DNA of 64,000 bases. Source: Zygnema cylindricum. Taxonomy: Eukaryota; Streptophyta; Zygnematophyceae; Zygnematales; Zygnemataceae. The translations under genes and the position numbers were made by a program. Of this stretch, positions 37,849 to 48,720 are shown piece by piece (the stretch's first letter is position 1; every line of letters begins with the position of its first letter). Location: the NCBI GenBank assembly GCA_037447655.1, contig JBBHKE010001904.1, positions 78,268 through 142,267 on the forward strand, given 5' to 3'. The notes beneath the pieces are model-generated. The model made no database searches, was not told the origin of the DNA, and worked only from the letters and a program-made list of their open reading frames with translations.

Positions 37849-38150
37849 AGGGTGAAGACATAAAGAAGGAGGGACTACATAAAGGAAAACAACCAAATGG
37901 GGACAAAGATTTTGATTAAAACAAAGATATTGAAAATGCGAGAGTTTTGAAATGTCCGCCATTACCGTTACTTTCAAAAGACAAATGACACAAAATGGGA
38001 AATGTAAACCGAGAACAACAAAGGATTCACTACGGCTTAGGAAGATCATGAGAGGCGATAAAAAAAATTTGACGGATCTAAGTGCAAGAAAGTTGTTGAA
38101 ACTTCATGACATTGAAATCCAATGTTTCACAGATAAATGTACTGGATGAA

Positions 38151-38168
38151 TCTCTATCTCTCTCTCTC

Positions 38169-38212
<44 letters not shown>
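38151..38212 (+). repeat. (CT)n microsatellite
   Basis: Nearly pure CT repeats with two short interruptions. Open frames reading serine-leucine or arginine-glutamate through it are artefacts. Confidence 0.95.
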
Positions 38213-38216
<4 letters not shown>

Positions 38217-38570
38217 CGCCTTTGCACCCGCAAGGCATCGGCTACTTACAAACACCTTTAGTGCTCTGGTGAGCACTAAGGGTGAACCGAACTTGTTCGA
38301 AGAAAGTCTGGTTTTGCAGAGCTCCCTGGGATAAAATTCGCTCCACGAAATTCGCTCCGAGCAACGTCTCCAAAATAACCCTCTGCAAGACCCGTTCGTA
38401 CCGTGAAGATGTACGCCGTGGAATGTTAAGGGACCAATGGAGGAAGAAAAATAAACAATAAGACACACAAATACGATAGATAGGAAAAGTGTGTTAGAAT
38501 TAAGTAGGAGGCCGCTCAAACTCTGGATATACAACCAAACTTGTGACCACAATAATCCAAAGCCAGCAGC

Positions 38571-38800
38571 CAACCCTAATTCAACTTGGAAAACCCTAAT
38601 TCCAAAGCCAAACCCTAATTCTAGACGGCCAAGACTCCAAATCTGCAGCCAAGGAATAATAGGGTACCGACCTAAGGGCTGGAATCAAAAAGAATAAACC
38701 CTAAATATGCTGCATCCCTAATTTTGCAGTCAAAACCCTAATTCTGCCTCCGAACCCTAATTCTGCAGATTAACCCTAATTTTGCAGATTTACCCTAAAT
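38571..38800 (+). repeat. Dispersed AACCCTAATT repeats (telo-box-like)
   Basis: About eight copies of ACCCTAA lie within 230 bp, several within a longer unit close to 'aaccctaattctgcag'. The core matches the plant telomere/telo-box motif AAACCCTAA but is not a true head-to-tail telomeric array. No coding function is visible. Confidence 0.75.
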
Positions 38801-39980
38801 TTGATACAAAATTTAGGTTTAACACGAAAGCCAAGAAATAAAGTGGCAACAAAATAAGAGACAAAGATTGAAAGAGAGAAATAGCGGAAAACAAAAACAA
38901 AATGTTTTTTTTTTTATATATAAAATTTATATTTTTAATAGATTTTTTTTATTTTTATTTACTTTTGAACAAGAATACTCAGCCACAAGGTAGCCACTAT
39001 GCTCTTGGGTCTTCAACGTATTCTTTACAAGAGTTATCTCGTACGAAAGCAACGAAGCAAAATAAATAATTCCAACCAAAAACAAGGAAAACTCAAAAAT
39101 CGGCCAAAATTCAACCTTCCATTCCCAACCGAAAATACAAACAACACAAAAACAAACACCCAAACCGTTCCGCTATCCGTGGGAAGGGCAGCCGGATCCG
39201 GATGCTTCTCCACACGAACTCCAATCCACCACTTCCCAAAAATGACACAAGTTGGAGGGAAACCTTCCGGACTTGGCTTTGAGCCGCGTGGATTAAAAGC
39301 GTGGGCAGAATTACAAGGGAGAATGTATGTAAACTATCTAGCCTCTACAGCTAGCTAGCAAAAAAAAGGAAGAAACTTGAGCAATCGGTGAGAGAGAGAG
39401 CAAGAGAAAAGCTCCGCCACCAAAAGAAAATTCTTGTCCAAAAGCTAGCAATTCTAAGTCTGAAAATAGACTAAGTATTAGCTACGCTACGCCTACGCAA
39501 ACCCTAACCTAAGTCTAGGCTAGTTCACATGAACGAACTACTTAAGATGTTTGGCCAATAGGCGACCAACATCGTCTGCCGTACGCTTAACAAAATCCAC
39601 CGTCCGAGGGTAAAAACCCTCCCTATCTACATGTATGCGTGAACCTACGTGGGTTCACGACTTTAAGGAATAAAAGTACATTGAAGAGCCACCAATGCTC
39701 CCGGAAATTGCGCTTCGTCGCCAAACGATACTTGGCGTCTATACTCCAAAATCGCGTACATCCGCACGAACCGAAACATACCGCACGAAATACTCCAAAA
39801 AATCGCGACGCGTCGCCCAAACGAAATTTTGCGAAAGTACCATGGAGATCGTGTACCTACGAAATGAAACGAAACAAACAGTACGCACAAAATTAGTATG
39901 TATTCAATTAGACGCGTACGCGAATCGCGCACACGTCACAAAAAGTGAACCAACATGACTCCGCACGTGCGAACGAAACT
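38801..39980. other. Unassigned region between simple repeats and copia-3
   Basis: No domain or credible gene is seen. A palindromic 'gtgaacctacgtgggttcac' lies near 39639-39658. The sequence from about 39690 onward is CpG-rich compared with its neighbours (many CGCG and TCGC words), but neither strand has a convincing protein. Confidence 0.45.
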
Positions 39981-40110
39981 TATATATGCGTGCTGAAATA
40001 TCGCGCGTGCGTGCATGATATCGTGCGCGCGAGTCGAATAACTCCCGTGCGTGCACGATATCGTGCATGCATGCGAAATATTGTGCATGCGTGCTACCGA
40101 TATCATGCGG
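39981..40110. repeat. Alternating purine-pyrimidine TGCGTGCATG repeats at the copia-3 breakpoint
   Basis: Imperfect copies (about four) of a unit like 'gcgtgcatgatatcgtgcg' occur in a row, mixing GTGCGTGCATG and ATATCGTGC words. Much of the stretch alternates purine and pyrimidine, a pattern that can adopt Z-form DNA. It directly abuts the point (about 40110-40125) where copia-3 pol is cut off inside RT. Confidence 0.7.
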
Positions 40111-40119
40111 CATGACAAA

Positions 40120-41420
40120 TCTGCTAGTTCCCAAGTATTTGCTTCCATGATAGAAGCCATCTCATCATTTATGGTTATAATCCATCTTTCTTTCTCTGGA
40201 CTATTCACTGCCTCCGAGTAAGACTGAGGCTCATCTGGGTGAGATAGCTTAGTTACCTTATGAGCAGCTTGTTTTTCCTGTATCTTTTTGCCGCTCCTCT
40301 TTCCTCCCTCAAACTCCGAAGTTGGAATGGATGGAAGTCTTGGATTTTTTCTCACTGTCTCATCGGCTCCCCTGTCCATGGAAGTCGGTTATTGTCCCGC
40401 TTCTTCTATCTTCTCGAAGTCCATAGGAGTATGTGAGGTTTCAGGTGTGTCTCTTGTATCATGGATCTCCCCTGAATCTGCAATCACGGTTTCACTCATG
40501 TCCCTTTCGAAAACGACCAAGTTCTCCTCACTTTCCGACTCAATCTGATTCTTATCTTATTTGTATATTTGAAGGGGTCAAATGACTTCCCTTCATCCAT
40601 GACAACTAAGTGTTTGACCACAATGATATCTTTCTTTGCTAAGTCATAGACTGTATATCCCTTAACATCCTCATCATATCCCACAAAGTATCCTGGTTTT
40701 CCCTTAGCATCTAGTTTCCAGTTTTTCTTATCCGTGTCAAGACTGTAAACTTCGCTACCGATTACTTTAAGGTGTGAGATATGTGGTTTCCTTCCAACCC
40801 ATCTCGCATAAGGTGTCACTCCCTTTACAGTTGAGGTAAGGACTTTATTCTTAATGTAGTTGGCACAATTCATTGCTTCTGCCCAAAATCTCTTTCATAT
40901 TTTCTTGTCTGCCAACATACTGCATGCACTATCTCCTAGTGTTCAATGCAATCTCTTAGCTACCCCATTTTGTTCCAAGTTATATGGTATAGTTTTCGTG
41001 TACTGCACTCCCTCATCTCTTAGATATTCTTCAAACTGGTTAGAGGTATATTCCCCCCCATTATCACTCATTATCCTCTTAATGGGGGTTTCATACAACT
41101 TCTCACTCCAGGCTTTATATTCTTTAAAGTAAGTTGATGCTTGAGACTTTGTTTTTAGAAAGTAGACTCTAGAGTATATAGACTAGACATCGGTTATTGT
41201 CATCATGAACCTCTTTCCTCCAACCTAAGGCACTTTTGTCGGTCCCCAAATATCTGTGTGGACCAAATCTAATACTTTCTCACCTCTATATGTGGTGGCT
41301 TTGGGAAACGGAAGTTTGTGAGCCTTACCTTGAGCACAGCCACTATAATCATCTATCATTTCATTATCCCCAAACTGAATGCCTTCTACTACCCCAAGCT
41401 TTTTAATTTTCTTAACCTAT
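40120..41420 (-). pseudogene. copia-3 integrase and RT start
   Basis: Pieces in copia order: integrase zinc end and core (about 41000-41400, interrupted), then an open piece (40496-40873) with CANYIKNKVLTSTVKG and RWVGRKPHISHLKVIGSEVYSLD typical of the integrase C-terminal part. Last comes a piece (39936-40379) with YSEAVNSPEKERWI and SIMEANTWELA, the RT start. After that the frame runs into unrelated repeats, so the RT catalytic core is missing. Confidence 0.82.
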
Positions 41421-42306
41421 CAAAATGCACATGCCCCAACTGCTATGCAAATCATCAACTTAAGAACACAAACATAGTAAGCATTCTTATTTTCATTGCT
41501 CAAGTTCAGCCTAAACATTCCTTGGCTACCCTTGTCTGCCGTGAAGTAAACTTCATCCCCCATACTTAGCTGTAAAGACTCACTTTATAGTGAAGGTATC
41601 AAACTCTTTGTCATCTAACACAGACATAGAGAAAAAAAAATTACTCAGCTAAGGAATGTAAAGTACATTTGAGAATGTAAGTATACAAGTCTTACCATCC
41701 ACTAAGACTTTCATATCTACAGATCCCACTAGATCTGTGGTAACCACTCTCCCATCCCCATACCATATCTCTACAGTAGGGATCTTTCATAGCTTAGTGA
41801 AGAGTTCGTTATCACGACACATATACATGGATGCACCTGAGTCGATGATCCATCCTTCTTGTGGAGCTTCTCGAATTGCTCTAAGGGCACATTTCTGTCT
41901 CCGAGGGATCTCTTTCTCCTCCAGACTCTCGTCAAGAAGAAGCTCCCCATCCTCCTCATAAGACTCATCCTCGGTTTCTCCTGTCACTTTTGTAACCACA
42001 AGTGCCTTTTTCTTCCCTTCTGGAAGAACCCCCTCCACGGTTCTCTTAGAGCCTCAGCTCAGACAGCTTGACACAATCTGCGATGAAGTGTCCCGACTTT
42101 TTGCAAAAATGACAAAGACCATTTGGGGGCCTCAGTCCTCCAGAATGATCTCTTTCCCCTTTGTACAGTTTCTTTGAGTCCTTCCCCCATCGATCCCCTC
42201 CTGCTGCTAAAGCTTGAATGCTCTTTCCTCCTCTCCAAATTTCCATTGTGTTTTCATGCACAAGTATCATTGCTGACCACTGTGTTCCATTTCCATGAAC
42301 TATCAA
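41420..42306 (-). pseudogene. copia-3 zinc knuckle, protease and pre-integrase
   Basis: The piece at 42046-42306 carries GKSIQALAAGGDRWG and the CCHC knuckle CHFCKKSGHFIADC. The piece at 41787-42038 carries the protease WIIDSGASMYMC. The pre-integrase region towards 41420 is broken by stops and frameshifts. The protease triad itself is preserved. Confidence 0.82.
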
Positions 42307-42988
42307 GCATTTCTTGTACTCGGTACACTATGTTCTCAAACTCATCTGGTAACTTCATGATAAGGGTGTTAACTTTCATTTTCATTGTACTTGTCCACCC
42401 AACACTTTCCATCTCTATATACAAACAAGAAAGATCATTACACTAATCTAGCATCTTTCCTCCCTTGTAAGTGTAACTCACTAGCTTTTGCTCAGCCAAC
42501 AAGAGCTCTTGAATATTTCCAACTCTATAAGCCTCCACCAAACTCACCCACAACTCCTTGGCTTTGTAAATGTGAAGATGAGGGGTGGCCAAAGCTTCAG
42601 TGAGGTGCCTCAGAATGAAGTTCTTGGCAGCCATGTTTACATCCTCCTATATTTGAGCATTGTTCTCCGCGGTCTTCACGGTCGCCGCTCCCGGTATTGT
42701 GGTAATAGGCGTGAGGGATGTCTCCTTCTCTTTCCCTTTTTCGGACATATTGTTGTCCCCATCATCTGCCTCTTCCGCTAAGGCAGCCGTTGCTTTAGGA
42801 AAACTTACTCTTCCAAATCCTTGTGGGGTTCCTGAAGGTGGATGTTTCACTTGTCCACTGACGATACCCCAGTATCGTTTTTCGTACAAAGCTCCCATCA
42901 TCATGGCTTCCCAATAGAGGAATCCAGATCCATTGAAGGTGGGCACCCTAGAGGGTGGGCCCATAACCTAAAACTCTGTGCCCTCCAT
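42307..42988 (-). pseudogene. copia-3 gag N-terminal region
   Basis: The frame begins at ATG 42988 inside the LTR, hits TAG after six codons at the LTR edge, then is open as MGPPSRVPTFNGSGFLYW (42911-42964) with YWGIVSGQVKHPPSG and a later piece (42443-42634) with YRVGNIQELLLAEQKL and YTYKGGKMLD. This is the UBN2-type gag arrangement of copia-2 and copia-4. Confidence 0.8.
42954..42968 (-). promoter_or_regulatory. copia-3 primer-binding site (tRNA-iMet anticodon half)
   Basis: GGTTATGGGCCCACC on the minus strand, identical to the copia-2 site and immediately adjacent to the LTR. Confidence 0.88.
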
Positions 42989-43985
42989 TGGACTACAAAG
43001 TACAAGAAGCCTCTAGATAGTTATTAACTAACCCACTTTCAATGGCAACCACTGCTACCTAAGCAGACAAGCAGACAATTTGACTGCACCTTTATTTAGC
43101 CTGGACTCCCCTGAGTTCGTAGGAAAAAAAAACTTTGAAAACGCCCAACCAGGCGATAAGTTATAAGTCGGCAAAGATGCCAATTTATACAAAACTCCCA
43201 AGGGAGAGGTGACTGTCTAAATATTCTAAGTCCTACATCTCTCTCTCGCAAACCTTATCTACTAAAGTACGCTCCATTCATAATAATGTGAAGTACATAA
43301 AAGTACTACTGCCGATGTTCTTTTTGAACGACTTTTGTACGACAAGGCCATTGAGCAAACGCGTGTCCATTTTCCACTCGTCTGTACGTTCCTCTGAATT
43401 CCCGCAACCAAATGTTATTTCTCCACGTGGCGCTAGGTCATGCCACGTCACTAAATTCCAAAGTGACCATTCCGGGATTTTGGCGATGGTGTGCGCCGTT
43501 GGATTTAACTCGAAATGGAATCCCAGCCGTTATAAATACCTGCGGGATATTTGTTTCGCTGTCGAAACAAAATACGCGGTATCCGTTTCAAAACCGTACC
43601 GTACTTTGTACTTTACAAAAACTGTATCTATGCATGTCGTATATAGTTTCAGTTAAATGAATTAGTTCATTCCTAAATATATAAATATCTATCAATCCCT
43701 ATAGCATTTAGCATTTGTCCTAGACTAATAGGATAAAGGTGACTGATTTTGGCCAACTTGACGGAAGGCAGGTACCAGGATCAAATCATGGGTACGTCAA
43801 GTATATTTTTAGTAACTTACTAAAAATAACTGCCTGTTGAACTAAGGCAGCCATGGATCAACCACCCTCTCTATCCTTCAGTGACTACAACAAGTATGGG
43901 GGCTAGAGAGAGGAGGTGGAGGCAGGCAGTCCGTCCTTTTCTTTTCCTTTTATACAAACATATTTAAACCTAGAAAATACTCTAG
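42969..43985 (-). repeat. copia-3 5' LTR
   Basis: It aligns in reverse orientation with the copia-4 LTR (60070-61067) and more distantly with the LTRs at 19440-20237 and 50862-52044. Shared blocks include the TTTGTTTCG / CGAAACAAA pair near 43552-43570, the tRNA-like stretch (about 43722-43800), and 'cagccatgg' and 'cagtgactacaacaagt' near 43850-43893. The outer end is diverged after 'agaaaatactc', so the right boundary is approximate. Confidence 0.8.
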
Positions 43986-43999
43986 AAATCTATTAATTT

Positions 44000-44344
44000 T
44001 AATAGTTATTACAAAGGTGACACTTAATCATCAATAAACCCATTTAATCTCAACTACAATATTCCTGTTGTGAAGTAGACTAAATATGATTATGAACTTC
44101 AGAACATGTTTCTTGCACAGAATGACATCTTACATGGAACATTCTCTCGGTTTAAAGTTGTCTATATTTGTGTTGTAAATTAAAACACCATATGGTTGTT
44201 ATTCCCATATATAATTTACATTTGTATAGTTCATCAAAAAACCCACCAGTAGTTGCTCCCAAATGTATAGAGAACAATAACTTTATACAACCTTAAACAC
44301 ACACAACACGACCTTTGCCCGTGTAACAGGCATTGATTTACTAA
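44000..44344 (+). mobile_element. Possible Helitron 3' end
   Basis: The segment ends with an imperfect hairpin TGCCCGTGTAACAGGCA, then TTGATTTA and CTAA (44341-44344). This is nearly identical to the 3' terminus of the Helitron in the bZIP intron (hairpin, then TGATTTACTAG). The next bases start an LTR, so the host T is not preserved. The 5' limit is unknown; the coordinate given is only the end of the neighbouring copia-3 LTR. Confidence 0.4.
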
Positions 44345-45402
44345 GGTTGAAAAGAATTAATTAATATTCACTTCTTAATTTAGAATCTAAAGTGAAAAGA
44401 GAGAGAGAGAGTCACCATGGTTGCCGCCATAGTCAGAAAGAAACACGAAGACATATTGATAGATCACCAAAAGTTGCCCTAAATAGGATTTGAACATGGA
44501 TCTACAGAATGCTTAATAAACGTTCCTAATAACCATTAAAGTGTTAACGAAACGATACACGTTTGTGGTTCGGCAATTAATAAATGTGTCACGCAAACGT
44601 CACTTTCACTTAAACAGACCAAAATTGACGAAACGACATCTATAGTCAAACGGCGCTCGCAGATGCAAATCTAACCGTGTAAAATACATGATCGGGCGGA
44701 CGACATCGCCCCCGCCAAACCCGAATGAATCTTTGGCGGCTTTCATACAAAGCGGCGCGTTGTGCCACGTAGCGCCACATCATTGGACGCCGAAAAAGAT
44801 GGGAGGAGGAACGATGGCTCCCATGTAGACAAGTGTCTACCAGAAGGCCATGTTGTACAATGGCCCTATAAAAAGTACAATCGGCCACCGTGCCTTCTTT
44901 TACTATACACTCTTTTGATTGGCCGAGGGTAGAGTAGTAGGTAGTTGTGAGTAGGAGTTAAAGAACTTAGCGTGTTTGATGCGCCTCTCTCCAGGTGACT
45001 TTTTGTATTTATAGGCCATCTTTGGCCAGCCATAACTAACTGCTCAGGGGAGAAAATTCTGTTATTCATTTTGCTGCGGACTCAAAGGAGTCCAAGCTAC
45101 ACAGGGGTGTAGTAGGTCAGAGTTTTTTCTTGCGAGGGTTGCGACAGTTTTAAGGGAAAGTGAAAGTGGGGAATGTTGTCCAAAACACATGTTTAAGCTT
45201 TGCATTCTGTGGTGAAACTGAGCACACAGAAAGTCTTCTTTCACAGGGGTGAAGCTGTATACGAGTTCTGGCTGTCAAGGTGTCAGTCATTTCGGTTTAT
45301 ATCAACTTGGAGTCGGCACTATCTAAATAAGCTTCTTTAGGTCTGTGATTTTTGTGGGGAAATGGAACCCATAGAATTTTAGTCTCCAAAAAAACTGCCA
45401 AA
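44345..45402 (+). repeat. LTR of the copia family, + orientation
   Basis: Starts GGTTGAAAAG (for TGTTGAAAAG) and aligns with the reverse complement of copia-2 and the solo LTR at 50862-52044. Shared features include 'ctgctcaggggag', the block with 'aaggagtcc', and an end matching 'ccatagaa'. The terminal CA is degraded. It is not followed by a primer site or gag, so it is a solo or broken LTR; the flanks do not show a clear target duplication. Confidence 0.7.
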
Positions 45403-45419
45403 AGTTAATTTCAGGTTGG

Positions 45420-45837
45420 TGAATGCAACGACGACCATCCGATCAATATATTTTACATGATTCGATTCACGTCCGTATTCCGTTGGTTTATATGCGTGTC
45501 TCCGCGAGTTGGTTCAGTTGAAGGGATTAGCCGTTTCGTTAATATTTATATAAATATCACACCCCATACATATGTCAATTCTTCTACGACTTGGCGGATA
45601 AAGCGAACGCTTATTTCACCAGCGGTGACTTGGTAGGGACCAAGTTTAATTCTCGGTCAAGTCACATATTTTTTGGGCAATAGCAAAACTGCCTCCTTCC
45701 TCTTGCTGTCGCTTTGGCTACCTTAAGGCAGCCATGGTTGTCTTACATCTCCAATGACTAAGACAAGTATTGAGGACTTAAGAGAAAACCTGCACACAGT
45801 TAGAAAAGATGGAATCTAGAAAATACTCTTTTCAACA
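45420..45837 (-). repeat. Partial copia LTR, opposite orientation to its neighbour
   Basis: Aligns with the second half of the copia-2 left LTR ('cgaccatccgatcaa', the tRNA-like stretch, 'gcagccatgg') and ends AATACTCTTTTCAACA at 45837. With 44345-45402 it forms a tail-to-tail LTR pair, suggesting rearrangement between two insertions. It is followed directly by the RT-derived repeats rather than by a polypurine tract. Confidence 0.7.
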
Positions 45838-47396
45838 TCTACCAATCAAATTTATCTAACATATTTTCGATGGCCTTCGTTTTTGTTAGTCTGATAATTT
45901 TGTTTGGTCTATAGGCACTAGTTTAGCAAGCTCTTCCGTTTTCTGACAATTATCTATAAGATTTGAATTTAGAAAGCTTTTCCATTTCTGCCTTTTAGCA
46001 TTTGCTACATCAAATTTATCTAGCATATTTCCGATGGTATATTTTCGATGGCATCTAACTCATTTTACTTGAAAGAGAAAGGGTAGTAACTAGTTTAGCA
46101 AGCCCTTTTGTTTTCCATCAGAGTTGAGTTTAGCAAGCCCTTAATTTTTTGCTTGTTTTCTACAAGAGTTGCACTACTTTTAGCATCTGCCGTATCAAAT
46201 TTATCTAACAAATTTTCGATGGTATATTTCTGATGGTATCTAACTCTTTTAACTAAACAGATAAAAAAAAGAGAAAGGTATCTAACTCTTTTTACTTAAA
46301 AGAGAATAAAAAAAGAGAAAAAGTCAAAACTAGTTGAGCAAGCCTTTAAGTTTTGTGTCTCTTTTCCATAGGAGTTCAGTTTAGCAAGCCCTTCTCCATA
46401 AGAGTTACACTACTTTTAGCATTTGCCGTATCAAATTTATCTAGCACATTTCCAATGGTATATTTTCGATGGTATCTAACTCCTTTTACTTAAAAGAGCA
46501 TCTGTTGTATGAAATTTATCTAGTACATTTCCGATTGTATATTTCCAATGGTATCTAACTCATTTTACTTGAAAGAGAAAGGATCAAAACCAGTTTAACA
46601 AGCCTTTCTGTTTTATGTTTTTTTTCTATAGGAGTTATATTTCAAATGGTATCTAAGTCTTTTTACTTGAAAGATAAAAAGAAAAGAGAAAAATTTCGAA
46701 CCAGTTGAGGAAGCCTTTCCGCTTTCTGTCTATTTTCCATATGAGTTGAGTTTAGCAAGCCCTTCTGTTTATGTATGTTTAGGAGTTACACGTCTTTAAG
46801 CATCTGCTGTATCAAATTTATCTAGCATATTTTTGATGGTACCTAACCCATTTTAATTGAAAGAGAAAGGGTCAAAAATAGTTTAGCAAGCCTTACTGTT
46901 TTATATATGTTTCCCATAATGGTTAAGTTTAGCAAACGCTTCTGTTTTAGTTTTTTTTTTCCATAGGAATTGAGTTTAACAAGCCCTTTTGTTTTATGTT
47001 TGTTTTTTATAAGAGTTACACTACTTTTAGCATCTGCCGTATCTAATTTAACTAGCATATTTATAATGGTTAATTTCAGATGGAATCTAACATATTTTAC
47101 TTGAAAGAGAAAAAGAAGAGAGAAAGGGTCAGAGCCAGTTTAGCAAGCCCTTGTGTTTTCTGTCCGTTTTCCACATATCTTTTTTCATAAGAGTTGAGTT
47201 TAGCAAGCCCTTCTTTTTTATGTTTGTTTCCCATAGGAGTTGCACTACTTTCAGCAACTGTTGTATCAAATTTATCCAGCATGTTTCTTATGAGTTGCAA
47301 GACTTTCAGCATATGAGTAACATATTTTCAGTGGTATCTAGCATATTTTTGATGGCCTCCTTTTGGTAGTTAACTTATTCTGATTGGTCTGTTTTT

Positions 47397-48318
47397 TGTT
47401 GAAAAGAGGTAATTAATAGTTCAGTTCTCTATTTTAGTTAGACTTTAGAGAGAGAGAGGATTAAAGGCACGCCATGGCTGCCGTTTTATTTAGAAGGTGG
47501 CAGACTGAAAATAGGGCATTTTACCAAAATGTTACCTAAGTCCGGATTTGAACATAAGACCTACGGATTCCTTATAACCAGTCCCATTAACCTTTAAGTC
47601 ACTAAGGAAAATATACAAATGATAGGTTTCGTAAAAACCTAAATAATGACGCGACAGCTAATTCATAACAAACTAACGACGAGGTGCATATGAACAATTC
47701 ATGCACGGACGCGAATCTCAACCGTGTAAATATATTTGATTTGACGGCCATCGTTGCAGCCGCCACCCGGAACAAGCTTTTCGCGGCCTTTAGAGATAAC
47801 GTCATGCAATGCCACGTGGCACCATATTAATGGATATCAAAGAAGATGGGAGGTGGAACCTTGGCTCACAATTTTTTGAGCGTCACCTTGAAGGCCATAT
47901 CGTACAATGGTCGTACAATAAGTACATCGGCCACTATACCTTTTTGTACTATACAGTGTTCCTATAGGACTAGGGTTTAGTAGTAGGTAGTCGTGAGTAG
48001 GCAGACAAGGACTTAGTGAAAATTAGGTACCTCTCTCTAAAAGATCTTGTAATTATAAAGGTCATCTTTACCAGCCATAATTTACTGCTCAGGGGAGCAA
48101 ATTCAGTGATTTTTTTGCGTTGGCTCAGGGGAGCAAATTCATTGATTCTTTTTTTGTTCGGCTTAGGGGAGTCAGGTCCTTGCAATAGTGAGGGTGGTCA
48201 AAGTACTTGTATGCCAAGTTGGCGCTTATTCATTGGGAAAGAAGAAGGGGCATAAATAATCCTACGGGCTTTACATAGGCTGCCCATTTTGAGGGTCAAT
48301 GGAGACCACAAAATTGCA
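47397..48318 (+). repeat. Solo copia LTR (copia-2 family), + orientation
   Basis: Begins TGTTGAAAAGAGG and ends GACCACAAAATTGCA, aligning along its full length with the reverse complement of the copia-2 LTR (25014-25901). It is flanked by TTTTT (47392-47396) and TTTTC (48319-48323), a 5-bp target duplication with one mismatch. There is no primer site or coding sequence on either side, so it is a solo LTR left by recombination. It contains a duplicated 'ctcaggggagcaaattca' (about 48090 and 48124). Confidence 0.85.
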
Positions 48319-48489
48319 TTTTCGATGGGAGTTACACTACTTTTACCATATGCCATATCAAATTTATCTAGCATATTTCCGATGGTATCTAGCATATTTT
48401 CGATGGCCTCCTTTTGTGTTAGTCTCATAATTCTATTTGGTTTATATCTTGCTAGTTTGATTATTATGTTTGGTCTATATCTTTGAACT

Positions 48490-48720
48490 AAAAAATTAAA
48501 CCCCAAACATATGAACCCTACCTATTTTTAATTTAAAGACAAAAAAAACTTTAAACATATGAGCCCTACCTTTTTTATTTTTTAAAAATGGGTAGGGTTT
48601 ATATGTTGTTTATATGTTTCCGGTTTTTTGTGTTTTTTTTTAATAAATATACAAATAAAAAAAATCAAATATAAAAAACTTGAAACATAAAACTCTACCT
48701 ATTAGGAAAAAAATAAAATA
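48490..48720. repeat. AT-rich inverted repeat around ACCCTACC
   Basis: Copies of 'aaacatatgaaccctacc' (48505-48524) and a similar string near 48550 face an inverted copy 'gggtagggtttatatg' near 48590-48605. A hairpin is possible. Function is unknown. Confidence 0.5.

Larger units (their letters stand above)
18437..37853 (-). mobile_element. copia-1: Ty1/copia element with nested insertions
   Basis: The outermost member of a three-level nest. The left LTR is 18442-19285. The right LTR is split into 24164-24465 and 37266-37848 by a chromovirus. Both outer ends carry AGGGT. The primer-binding site (24149-24163) is a diverged version of the anticodon-half tRNA-iMet match seen in the other copia copies (about 10 of 15 positions). 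Pol domains read leftwards on the minus strand (gag, protease, integrase, RT, RNase H) but are heavily interrupted. A second LTR fragment at 19440-20237 shows that the internal region is a mosaic of at least two copia elements. Confidence 0.85.
40120..43985 (-). mobile_element. copia-3: truncated, decayed Ty1/copia element
   Basis: On the minus strand the element has its 5' LTR at 42969-about 43985, an exact half-tRNA primer site (42954-42968), gag, protease, integrase and only the first residues of RT, ending near 40120. RT, RNase H and the 3' LTR are absent. It belongs to the same family as copia-4 on the other strand (60070-64000). The LTR end is changed from CA to TA, which also creates a TAG at codon 7 of gag. 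Confidence 0.88.

Noticed and set aside
38999-39358. 119-residue + strand open frame as a gene
   Set aside because: Low-complexity N/K/T-rich start and no domain; no splice-consistent continuation seen.
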